From JBBDYQ01 sp035553855 (GTDB lineage: Bacteria; Actinomycetota; Thermoleophilia; Solirubrobacterales; Thermoleophilaceae), in assembly GCA_035553855.1 (NCBI GenBank), contig DATMJO010000039.1, positions 10,087-74,086 on the forward strand: a DNA stretch of 64,000 bases. Direction: 5' to 3'. Numbering within the stretch: position 1 is the stretch's first letter; the number at the start of each line of letters is the position of its first letter. The translations under genes were made by a program, and so were the position numbers. The notes beneath the pieces were generated by a model. It ran no database searches. It was given only the letters and a program-made list of their open reading frames with translations, and was not told where the DNA came from. Below are positions 46,718 through 54,430 of this stretch, in pieces.

Positions 46718-48452
46718 GCCGCTATTGTGGCGCGAGGTGCACGACGGTTTCCTTCCGCCAGCGCCCGAGGAGCGTGCAGCCGCCTCCCGCAGGGAGCGCG
46801 CTCGCCTCGCGATCAGGACGGTCGCCGAGCGCCGCGCCCTTATCGGGATCACGGCCGCCGCGGTCGTCCTCGGCGTGCTGCTCTACGGCCTCGGCCGCGA
46901 CGCCCAATACGAGGGCGTCGCCAAGCTACTGATCGCGCAGCCGGAGTCCCTGCTCGGCCAGGCGCCCGTCGAGCCTGACCGCCTCGCCCGCACGAACCTC
47001 GAGCTGATCGAGCTGGAGACCGTCGCCGAGCGCGTCCGCCGCTCGCTGCGGGTGCGCGAGCGCGAGTTCACGACGGCGGAGCTCCTGGAGCGCGTATCCG
47101 TGGAGGTCGAGAACGACTCGGACGTGCTCGCGATCAAGGCGCGGGACGAGGACCCGGCGGTGGCGTCCGCGCTCGCGAACGGCTTCGCGGCGCAGTACGT
47201 GAACTTCCGCAAGAAGCTGTCGCGCACGAGCCTCCAGGAGGCGATAGACGTGGCTCGCGCCCAGCTCGATGCGCTCTCGCCCACCGAGCGCAGGGCTCGC
47301 CCCGGCCAGTCGATCGAACGGCGGCTGAATGATCTGGAGCTCTCGATCGCGCAGCAGCGCGGCGCCGTCGACATCGTCAAGCGCGCCGGGGTGCCGAGCG
47401 AGCGCGTGTACCCGCGGCCGCTCTTGTGGACGCTCCTCTCCCTTCCCGCGGGCATGCTGCTGGGCCTGCTCGCGGCTGGCATCGTGGCGTTCTTCGATCG
47501 CCGGCTGAAGCGCGAGGAGCAGGTGGAGGCCGTGACCGGACTGCCGGTCGTGGCGTCGGTCCCGCGCCGGTCGGAGGCGCTCGTCCGCCGCAAGGGCTCC
47601 GGCGTCTGGGCCGATCCACACGAGGCAGAGGCCTACGGCCGGCTCGCCACGAACCTGCGCTTCTTCGAGTTCCAGCGGGACATGCGCACCGTGCTTGTGA
47701 CGAGCGCCGTCCCGCAGGAGGGCAAGACCACTGTGACGCTCCGCCTCGCGGCCGCGCTCGCGGGCGCCGGCCAGGGCGTGCTCGCCGTGGAGGGTGACCT
47801 GCGCCGCCCGACGTTCGCGGACACGCTGGGAATCCAGTTCCCGCAGGGCCTCTCGGGCGTGCTCGTCGGCGCCACGCCGTTCGAGGACGTGCTGACGCGG
47901 GTGCACACGAGCTACGCGCTCGCCGCGCCGGTCGAGGAGGGCGACGAGGCCTGGACGACCGCGCCGTACATCGAGGTGCTGCCGGCGGGCGTCGTGCCAC
48001 CGAACCCCGGCGAGCTCCTCAGCTCCAACGCCCTCGAGCGCGTTCTGCGCCGCGCGCGGCAGGAGGCGGACGTGGTGCTGGTCGATTCGGCGCCGCTCGT
48101 CTCCGTGGGCGACGCGGTGTCGCTGGCGAGCGCCGTCGACGGCGTCCTGCTCGTCGTCCAGCTGGGCCACAGTCGCCGCGACGAGGTCCGCAAGGCGCTG
48201 AAGCATCTCGGCACCCTCCGCGCGAAGGTCATCGGCGTCGTGGTCACGAACGCTCCGCGGCCGGACGAGCGCTACGCCTACTACGGCGAGCGCGCGAAGC
48301 CGGCCCCGGCGCCCGATCCGCTCGGCCCCCGCCGCTCGAGCGTGGGCCGCAGGCGCCGCCCCGCGCCGGTCCTCCCCGAGGAGCGCGCCGAGCCGAACGG
48401 CGGCTCGCCCGACACCGAGGAGACGGAAGCGATCTCGCCGGAGCGCGACTGA
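46716..48452 (+). CDS. Fused Wzz-type chain-length domain and BY-kinase (CpsD/CapB-like)
   Basis: 578 residues from ATG 46716 (GTG 46737 is an alternative giving VHDGFLPPAPEE). The N-terminal half has two transmembrane helices flanking an extracytoplasmic Wzz-like region (RERARLAIRTVAERRALIGITAAAVVLGVLLYG to LLSLPAGMLLGLLAAGIVAFFDRRLKREEQV). The C-terminal kinase has Walker A TSAVPQEGKTTVTL, Walker A' VEGDLRRPTFADTLG and Walker B VVLVDSAPLVSVGD, the bacterial tyrosine-kinase pattern. The C-terminal tail has a small Tyr cluster (RYAYYGERAK). No polysaccharide synthesis genes adjoin it, which is unusual. Confidence 0.9.
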   Translation: MPLLWREVHDGFLPPAPEERAAASRRERARLAIRTVAERRALIGITAAAVVLGVLLYGLGRDAQYEGVAKLLIAQPESLLGQAPVEPDRLARTNLELIELETVAERVRRSLRVREREFTTAELLERVSVEVENDSDVLAIKARDEDPAVASALANGFAAQYVNFRKKLSRTSLQEAIDVARAQLDALSPTERRARPGQSIERRLNDLELSIAQQRGAVDIVKRAGVPSERVYPRPLLWTLLSLPAGMLLGLLAAGIVAFFDRRLKREEQVEAVTGLPVVASVPRRSEALVRRKGSGVWADPHEAEAYGRLATNLRFFEFQRDMRTVLVTSAVPQEGKTTVTLRLAAALAGAGQGVLAVEGDLRRPTFADTLGIQFPQGLSGVLVGATPFEDVLTRVHTSYALAAPVEEGDEAWTTAPYIEVLPAGVVPPNPGELLSSNALERVLRRARQEADVVLVDSAPLVSVGDAVSLASAVDGVLLVVQLGHSRRDEVRKALKHLGTLRAKVIGVVVTNAPRPDERYAYYGERAKPAPAPDPLGPRRSSVGRRRRPAPVLPEERAEPNGGSPDTEETEAISPERD

Positions 48453-48460
48453 CCGCAGCA

Positions 48461-48510
48461 AAAGGTGCCAGGGACCTTTGTCGCGCACACCAAAGGTGCC
48501 AGGGACCTTT
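48461..48510. repeat. REP-like palindromes family B, copies 2 and 3
   Basis: Two identical 19-base elements, AAAGGTGCCAGGGACCTTT at 48461-48479 and 48492-48510, as direct repeats 31 bp apart between convergent genes. Core shared with copy 1 (23290-23323). Copy 3 is followed by a run of T. Confidence 0.9.
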
Positions 48511-48515
48511 TTTTC
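48492..48515 (+). terminator. Probable terminator made from a family B repeat
   Basis: AAAGGTGCC and GGGACCTTT form a stem (one mismatch) and are followed by TTTTTTT with part of the stem included, the form of an intrinsic terminator. It lies 40 bases after the BY-kinase stop on the plus strand; the leading AAA run also lets the hairpin act on the minus strand for the response regulator. Confidence 0.6.
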
Positions 48516-48519
48516 ACGT

Positions 48520-49152
48520 CTAGTCGATCAGCGACTGGCGCAGCGCGATCGCGACCGCGTGCGTGCGGGTGTCGGCCTGCAGCTTGCCGATCACGCGCTT
48601 GGTGTCCGACTTCACGGTCTCGACGCTCAGGCCGATCCGGTTGGCGATCACCTCGGTGTGGTGGCCCTCCGCCAGGAGCTGGACAATCTCGCGCTCACGC
48701 TCCGAGAGCAAACTCGCCCCCTCGCCGGTCGCGTCGCTCATGATCAGGGCGGGTGAGAGCGCCGGATCGATGAACGGCTTGCCCGAGGCGACCGTCTTGA
48801 TAGCGCGGATGAGGTCCTCCGGAGGGGCGCCCTTCATGACGTAGCCCCGCGCGCCCGCCTGGATCCCGTCGGTCAGCAGGCGCTTGTCGCCGTAGGCCGA
48901 GAACATCACGAACTGGACGCTCGGCACGGCGGCGTGTATCCGCTTGACCGCCGAGATCCCGTCGATGCCGGGAAGGCGGACGTCCATCAGCACGACCTCG
49001 GGGTCGAGTTCCTGGGCCGCCTCGATGGCCTGCTCTCCGTTCTCGACCACGCCGACGAGCTCGATCTCGTCGGAATCCCCGAGCAGCATCGCTAGGCCCT
49101 GCCTCACCACGGAGTGGTCGTCGACACCCAGGCAGCGAGTCCGCTCGGGCAT
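48520..49152 (-). CDS. NarL/FixJ-type response regulator
   Basis: 210 residues from ATG 49152. Receiver domain with acidic pair DD (11-12), phospho-acceptor Asp57 in VVLMDVRLPG, and Lys in GYVMKGA; LuxR/GerE output domain ATGEGASLLSEREREIVQLLAEGHHTEVIANRIGLSVETVKSDTKRVIGKL. No histidine kinase adjoins, so it is an orphan. An upstream frame extension (to 49338) runs antisense through the USP gene and is rejected. Confidence 0.93.
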   Translation of the reverse strand: MPERTRCLGVDDHSVVRQGLAMLLGDSDEIELVGVVENGEQAIEAAQELDPEVVLMDVRLPGIDGISAVKRIHAAVPSVQFVMFSAYGDKRLLTDGIQAGARGYVMKGAPPEDLIRAIKTVASGKPFIDPALSPALIMSDATGEGASLLSEREREIVQLLAEGHHTEVIANRIGLSVETVKSDTKRVIGKLQADTRTHAVAIALRQSLID

Positions 49153-49234
49153 GTCGCGACTGTAACACCGGACAATCGCGTCCGCTCGAATATGATGCCC
49201 CCGGTTTTTCCCGGGGATCCTCGAAGGGAGAAGG

Positions 49235-49678
49235 ATGTTCAGCTCACTCGTGGTTGGGACGGACGGGTCGGACACGGCCAAGGAAGCCGTGCGCCAGGCG
49301 ACCGAGGTGGCCAAGGCGCTGGGCGCGTCGGTGCACATCGTGAGCGCCTACGAGCCCGTGGCCGAGTCCCGGCTCCGGGAGGAGCGCGTTCAGGTTCCGG
49401 ACGACCTCCAGTGGATGGTGAACCCGCGCGAGGACGTCGAGGCCACGCTGCGCGAGGCCGCCTCGATCGTCGAGGCCGAGGGCATCGAGGTCGCGACCTA
49501 CGCCCGTGAGGGCGATCCTGCCGACGCGATCCTCGACGTGGCAGAAGAGCAGAAGTCGGACCTCGTCGTGGTCGGCAACAAGGGCATGACCGGGGCGCGC
49601 CGCTTCCTGCTGGGCAGCGTGCCGAACAAGGTCTCGCACCACGCGCCCTGCAGCGTGCTGATCATCCGCACGACCTGA
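49235..49678 (+). CDS. Universal stress protein (UspA family)
   Basis: 147 residues, ATG 49235 after AAGGGAGAAGG. Family blocks: SSLVVGTDGSDTAKEAVRQA (first strand and Asp), and the nucleotide-binding motif G-x2-G-x9-G-S as VVVGNKGMTGARRFLLGSVPNKVSHHAPCSVLIIRT. ATP-binding USP. Divergent from the response regulator, close enough to share a promoter region. Confidence 0.93.
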   Translation: MFSSLVVGTDGSDTAKEAVRQATEVAKALGASVHIVSAYEPVAESRLREERVQVPDDLQWMVNPREDVEATLREAASIVEAEGIEVATYAREGDPADAILDVAEEQKSDLVVVGNKGMTGARRFLLGSVPNKVSHHAPCSVLIIRTT

Positions 49679-49685
49679 GCGGGGC

Positions 49686-51032
49686 TCAGCGCGCGGGGTC
49701 GATCGCCGCCGCGGCGTCGATCAGGCCCCAGCCGTAGCGGCGGTCGTAGCCGGCCGGCCCGAGGTCGCGCGCGGTCTGCTCGAGGCGCCGCTCCACCCGG
49801 GCGGGCGAGGGGCGGCGCCCGAGGCGCCTGGTCGCGAGGATGAGCGCGACCGCCGCGGAGACGTGCGGAGCCGCCATCGAGGTGCCCTGGTACCCCGGCG
49901 GCAGGCCGAAGGTCTTGATGTTGCGGGTGAATGTCTGCTGGAAGATGTCCGGCCCGGACTCGTCGGGCTTGCAGGTGTTCGTGTCGTACTCGTTCACCTC
50001 GGGACTCCCGGCGGGGGGCGGCACCGCATCGATGCCTCCGCCGGGCGCGACGAGGTCGAGACCCGACCCCGAGTTCGAGTACTCGGCCTGGCAGCCGCGA
50101 ACCGTGGTGGCGCCCACCGAGATGACGTGGCCGGTGCGCGCCGGGTAGGCGACGGCCCTGTTGCCCTCGTTGCCCGAGGCGGCGACGGTGACCGTGCCCC
50201 TGCGGTGCGCGTAGCGGATCGCCCGCACTATGTCTGGGATCTGCGAGGCAGTGACCGACGAGTCGAACTCGAGACTCATGTTGATGACGCGCGCCCGTCG
50301 CTTCGCCGCGTAGCGAATCGCGCGGGCGATCGCGCCGGCATCGCCCGCTCCCTGAAAGTCGAGCACGCGCAGCGGCATGATCTTGACCCCATAGGCCAGG
50401 CCGGTCACGCCCTGCGCGTTGTTCGTGCGCTGGGCGATCGTGCCGGTGACGTGCGTGCCGTGGCCGTTCTCGTCGTTCGGGAAGCGGTCGTCGTCCACGA
50501 AGTCGTAGCCGCGCACGAAGCGCCGCGCGTAGAGGTCCGGGGCGCGCCGGAACGGCCCGCGGCTCTGGTAGGCGACGCCCGTGTCGAGCACCGCGACGAC
50601 CACTCCGCGCCCGCCCGCGGCCTTCGCCTGGCGCGCGAGGTCCCAGGCGCGCGGCGCGTTGACCCCGGCCGCGCCCGCGAAGTTCCACTGGGTCACGTGC
50701 CACTCTCCGATGCCCCCCTGGCCCGGATCGTTGGGCATGAAGTCCGTCACGCGGGCCACCGCGTTCGGCGCCGCGTACTCCACCCCGGGCGCCTCGCGCA
50801 ACTCCGCGACGGTGGCGGTGACGCTCTCTCCGTCGAGGATGCGGAGCGCTCTCGATCCGCCCGCGAGAGCGCGGGCGTCACCGACGCCGGCGGCCCTCTC
50901 GATGGCTTCCCGGTCCGCGCCTGGCTCGTAGTTGACGATCACCTCGCCCGCGACGAAGCGCGCGGAAGCGGCCGCCGGGGCCAGGGCGGCGATTGCCGCG
51001 AAGGCGGCCAGGAGCAGGGGGATCAGGCGCAT
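49686..51032 (-). CDS. Secreted S8 family serine protease (subtilase)
   Basis: 448 residues from ATG 51032, with signal peptide MRLIPLLLAAFAAIAALAPA. An inhibitor-I9-like propeptide (VAGEVIVNYEPGADREAIERAAGVGDARALAGGSRALRILD) precedes the catalytic domain with Asp150 in VVAVLDTG, His191 in GHGTHVTG, oxyanion Asn in AASGNEG and Ser385 in GTSMAAPHVSAA. Two cysteines (RGCQ, NTCK) may form a disulfide. There is no PA insert and no C-terminal anchor. Confidence 0.93.
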   Translation of the reverse strand: MRLIPLLLAAFAAIAALAPAAASARFVAGEVIVNYEPGADREAIERAAGVGDARALAGGSRALRILDGESVTATVAELREAPGVEYAAPNAVARVTDFMPNDPGQGGIGEWHVTQWNFAGAAGVNAPRAWDLARQAKAAGGRGVVVAVLDTGVAYQSRGPFRRAPDLYARRFVRGYDFVDDDRFPNDENGHGTHVTGTIAQRTNNAQGVTGLAYGVKIMPLRVLDFQGAGDAGAIARAIRYAAKRRARVINMSLEFDSSVTASQIPDIVRAIRYAHRRGTVTVAASGNEGNRAVAYPARTGHVISVGATTVRGCQAEYSNSGSGLDLVAPGGGIDAVPPPAGSPEVNEYDTNTCKPDESGPDIFQQTFTRNIKTFGLPPGYQGTSMAAPHVSAAVALILATRRLGRRPSPARVERRLEQTARDLGPAGYDRRYGWGLIDAAAAIDPAR

Positions 51033-51159
51033 TTGGGTACGGTCCACGGCGAGTGTACGTCCGTAACAACAGGAGATTGCAGCTCGAGTTGCTTACAGGG
51101 AGGCAAACTCGCGGATGCGGCGAACGGCCCTCCCACCATCGGCACGAGAGGCGTCGTTC

Positions 51160-52269
51160 GTGAAGGCCTGCGTCACGGGCGCTACGGGCTTCATCGGCGG
51201 CCACGTCGCGAGGGCCGCCGTCGAGCGCGGCGACGAGGTGTCCGTGACATATCGGGACAAGGCGCGCCTCGGCCGCCTCGGGGACCTCGACGTCCGGCCG
51301 GTCCGCGCCGACGTGCTCGACCGCGGGGCATTCAGGCGCGCGCTGAAGGGCGCCGACATCCTCTTCCACTCCGCCGGGTACGTCGCATCGCGGCCCGTCT
51401 CGCGCGTCTTCGAGGTGAACGTGCTCGGGGCCCGCGCGGCCGTCGAGGCCGCCGCTGCGGCGGACGTCGGCCGGGTGGTGCTCACCTCCAGCGTCGGCGG
51501 GGTCGGGCCGGTGGCGGGCGACGGCATCGGCGAGGAGGGCGACCTCTATCGCAGCGGCGCGCTCGGCCTCGTGTACGTCGACGCAAAGCACGAGGGCGAG
51601 GCCGAGGCGCTCGGTGCCGCGGCCCGCCTGGGCGTGGAGGTCGTGATCGTCAACCCCGCGTACGTGCTCGGCGTCCCCGTCGACCCGGCGCACCCCGGCG
51701 AGACCTCGACGCGCACGATCGCCCATTACCTGCGCGGGCGCCTCCCGGCCGTCGTGGACGGCGCGACCAACATCGTGGACGTCCTCGACGTCGCGAACGG
51801 CCACATGCTCGCGGCCGAGAAGGGCAGGCCGGGCGAGCGCTACATCCTCGGCGGGCACAACATCCGCTGGGCGGACTTCGTGGACCGGATCGCCGAGCTC
51901 TCGGGGATCTCGCATCCCGTGGCGATCCTGCCGTCCGAGGTGGCCGCCGTTGCCGGCGCGGCCCGGGCGGCGGGCCTTCCGGCCGTGTTCAACCCGCAGG
52001 CGTTCGCGCTGATGGCGCAGAACTGGATGTACTCGTCGAAGAAGGCGGAGCGCGTGCTCGGCTACCGGGCGAGGCCGCTCGACGAGACCCTGCGGACGAC
52101 GATCGACTGGTGCCTCGGGCTGATCGAGCACGGAGCGTTCGGCGGCAGGAGGCTCTCGACAATGTCGTTCGCGTCGGCGGGCATGCGCGCGGGCGCCCGC
52201 GTGGGGCTCGTGCAGGCGATGCGGGTGGCCGAGGGCAGGACCGGCCGCCGGCTCGTCGCCGGCGCATGA
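51160..52269 (+). CDS. NAD-dependent epimerase/dehydratase (extended SDR)
   Basis: 369 residues from GTG 51160 (a start at 51115 would add 15 residues). NAD site VTGATGFIGGHVARA; ADVLDR, HSAGYVAS; catalytic YVDAK (Y-x3-K with Asp/Ala between). Resembles dihydroflavonol-reductase-like and HpnA-like extended SDRs of actinobacteria. It is coupled to tadA through an ATGA overlap but the pairing looks incidental. Confidence 0.88.
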   Translation: MKACVTGATGFIGGHVARAAVERGDEVSVTYRDKARLGRLGDLDVRPVRADVLDRGAFRRALKGADILFHSAGYVASRPVSRVFEVNVLGARAAVEAAAAADVGRVVLTSSVGGVGPVAGDGIGEEGDLYRSGALGLVYVDAKHEGEAEALGAAARLGVEVVIVNPAYVLGVPVDPAHPGETSTRTIAHYLRGRLPAVVDGATNIVDVLDVANGHMLAAEKGRPGERYILGGHNIRWADFVDRIAELSGISHPVAILPSEVAAVAGAARAAGLPAVFNPQAFALMAQNWMYSSKKAERVLGYRARPLDETLRTTIDWCLGLIEHGAFGGRRLSTMSFASAGMRAGARVGLVQAMRVAEGRTGRRLVAGA

Positions 52270-52730
52270 CGCAGCGCTTCTTTCCGCGCGACGAGTACTT
52301 CATGCGGCTCGCGCTGCGCGAGGCCGAGCGCGCGCTCGAGCACGACGACGTCCCGGTCGGGTGCGTGGTCGTGCGCGACGGGGAGGTGGTCGGCGCCGCG
52401 CCGAACGAGCGCGAGTTACGGGGCGACCCGACCGCCCACTGCGAGATCCTCGCGCTCGCCGAGGCCGCGCGAGCATACGGCGGCTGGCGTCTGGTGGGCG
52501 CCTGCGCGTACGTCACGCTCGAGCCCTGCCCGATGTGCGCCGGGGCGCTCGTCAACGCGCGCGTCGAGCGGGTCGTCTACGGCGCGCCAGATCCGAAGGC
52601 GGGGGCGGCGGGCAGCGTGCTCGACGTGCTGGGCGAGCCCCGCTTGAACCACAGGCCCGAGGTCGCGGGGGGCCTGCTCGCCGCCGAGTCCGCCGCGCTG
52701 CTCAGGGAGTTCTTCAGCGGCCGGCGCTAA
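52266..52730 (+). CDS. tadA: tRNA adenosine(34) deaminase TadA
   Basis: 154 residues, ATG 52266 overlapping the preceding stop. Zinc cytidine/deoxycytidylate-deaminase fold: TAHCEILAL (His58, Glu60) and PCPMCAGALVNARV (Cys88, Cys91), plus NERELRGDPTAH typical of TadA. It converts A34 of tRNA-Arg(ACG) to inosine; that tRNA is at 18191-18264 in this window. Confidence 0.95.
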   Translation: MTQRFFPRDEYFMRLALREAERALEHDDVPVGCVVVRDGEVVGAAPNERELRGDPTAHCEILALAEAARAYGGWRLVGACAYVTLEPCPMCAGALVNARVERVVYGAPDPKAGAAGSVLDVLGEPRLNHRPEVAGGLLAAESAALLREFFSGRR

Positions 52731-52835
52731 AGCTCGACACATGTTCGAGCCGATAGGACGAATGATGAGGCCGAACCCCGTACATGCGTCCAGAAACGTT
52801 CAGAAACCGGAACCGGGTCCTACCGTCAGCGGCAG

Positions 52836-53573
52836 ATGACTCGCGCACTCATCACAGCCTCCCTCCTCACCGCGGTGCTGGCCGTTCCGGCCTCCGCCGT
52901 GGCCCAGATCTCCCTACCGGGGCTCCCGCTCCCGTCCGGTGATCCGGGCGGGACGCTCACCACCGTGGTTGACGCCGCCGGGACGGTCATCGGAACGGTC
53001 GACCCGACCACGGGCGCTGTGGTCGACGGCGTCGGGAACGTGATCGGCGTCGTGGACGAGGCGACCGGGAACGTGCTCGACGGCACCGGCACGGTCATCG
53101 GCACCGTCCTCCCGGGCGGGACAGGTTCGGACGGCGGCTCCGGCGGCGACGACCCTGGCGCGCAGATGCCCCAGGCCTCGCGCCCGCTCGGCTTCACGAT
53201 CCGCGCGCGGCGAGTGCAGCGCGGGCGCAGCGCCATCCGGCGGGGCGTCCTCGCGAGCTACCGCTGCACCAGGGCATGCGGGATCATCATCGAGCTGCGC
53301 GTGAGCAAGCGAGTCGCCAAGGCCGCGCGCCTCGGCTCGGGCAGGCGCTCGGTCCGGGTCGGCTTCGCGGCCGTCGCCCGCAGCGGCTATTACCGCCTCA
53401 AGCTGAGCAGCCGCTACCGCAAGCGCATCGACCGTTATGTGCGGACGGCCGAGCGGACCCGCAGCGAAGACCGCCGCGCCCGCAGCCTCCCGCTCCAGCT
53501 CCGCGGCATCGCCTTCGACGGCAGCGGCACGCCGAGCAGGCTCCGGCGCGCCACCGTCTACCTCAAGCGCTAG
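52836..53573 (+). CDS. Secreted protein with V-I-G-T-V repeats
   Basis: 245 residues with signal peptide MTRALITASLLTAVLAVPASAVAQ. Residues 40-95 hold repeats of about 11 residues around VIGTVD/VIGVVD (DAAGTVIGTVDPTTGAVVDG, VGNVIGVVDEATGNVLDG, TGTVIGTVLPGG), a Val/Gly/Asp-rich pattern likely extended or beta-rich. A Gly/Asp linker leads to a basic C-terminal domain (RARRVQRGRSAIRRGVLASYRCTRACGIIIELRVSKRVAKAARLGSG) with two Cys. No family recognised; it shares the CTAG stop overlap with the convergent cupredoxin gene. Confidence 0.8.
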   Translation: MTRALITASLLTAVLAVPASAVAQISLPGLPLPSGDPGGTLTTVVDAAGTVIGTVDPTTGAVVDGVGNVIGVVDEATGNVLDGTGTVIGTVLPGGTGSDGGSGGDDPGAQMPQASRPLGFTIRARRVQRGRSAIRRGVLASYRCTRACGIIIELRVSKRVAKAARLGSGRRSVRVGFAAVARSGYYRLKLSSRYRKRIDRYVRTAERTRSEDRRARSLPLQLRGIAFDGSGTPSRLRRATVYLKR

Positions 53574-54325
53574 CTACTTCTGCCGACGCTCGCCCGCCGG
53601 CGCGCCTCGGCCGGCGGCGGGATGATCCGCACGCGCTTGCGGGCGATGCGCGACGAGTTCCCGGCCGCGTCGGTCGCGGTCATCTTCAGCAGGTAGAGCC
53701 CGAGCGGGAGGCGCGTCCCCTGGAAGCGGACGCGGTTCACGCCCGCGCGGCGCTCTCCGAGCTCGAAGGTCCGGACGACGCGCTTGCCACGCGAGCGCCC
53801 GATCGCCTGGATGTTCACGTCGGCGCGCTCCGAGAGTCGGAAGCTGAGCAGGGTCCCCGGGCGGCTGCAGCGGCGATGACGCTTGCAGAAGCGCGCCGGA
53901 TTCGCCTCAAATGACGAGATCGACGGGCGGGTGGCGTCCTCCGCGGCGGGCGGGGCGTTCGGATCGATCACGTCCACGATCCCCTGCATGTCCGGATGGA
54001 CCTTGCAGATGTAGCCGTAGCGCCCGGGTCGGGTGAAGCTGCGGGTGAAGCTCTCGCCGACCGCGTGGTTCACCTGGCCGGCCGACTCGCCGGGGTCGCT
54101 GTCGAAGCCCTCTGGTCCCGTCACGCTCGTGACCGAGTGGTTCGTGTCGGGCCCGTTCCAGCGCCAGGTGACGCCGTCGCCGACCTCGATGGACACCGTG
54201 TTCGGCGAGAAGGCGAAGCCGGAGATACCGACCGTCTGGCTGATGCCGGTCGCGGAGGGGGCGACGGCGAGGGCGCCCAGGCCGACCGGGATGGCGAGGG
54301 CTGACAGGAGGCGTTTACGTGTCAT
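53570..54325 (-). CDS. Secreted cupredoxin (plastocyanin-like) with C-terminal domain
   Basis: 251 residues. Signal peptide MTRKRLLSALAIPVGLGALAVA. Type 1 copper site ligands: His63 in DTNHSVTS, Cys107, His110 and Met113 in YICKVHPDMQG, the plastocyanin/amicyanin arrangement. The C-terminal half (RPSISSFEANPARFCKRHRRCSRPG to RKRVRIIPPP) is a bacterial Ig-like domain of the sort found in actinobacterial exported proteins. Electron transfer partner unknown. Confidence 0.9.
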   Translation of the reverse strand: MTRKRLLSALAIPVGLGALAVAPSATGISQTVGISGFAFSPNTVSIEVGDGVTWRWNGPDTNHSVTSVTGPEGFDSDPGESAGQVNHAVGESFTRSFTRPGRYGYICKVHPDMQGIVDVIDPNAPPAAEDATRPSISSFEANPARFCKRHRRCSRPGTLLSFRLSERADVNIQAIGRSRGKRVVRTFELGERRAGVNRVRFQGTRLPLGLYLLKMTATDAAGNSSRIARKRVRIIPPPAEARRRASVGRSS

Positions 54326-54430
54326 GTGGGTTTTGGCACCTTCCTTGGAGGGAACCTCAGACTCGCCCGGAGTATCACGGGGGTTGCCCGCGGATGTCCG
54401 GGGTCAAACAAGCAGGGGCAGGGGGCAACC

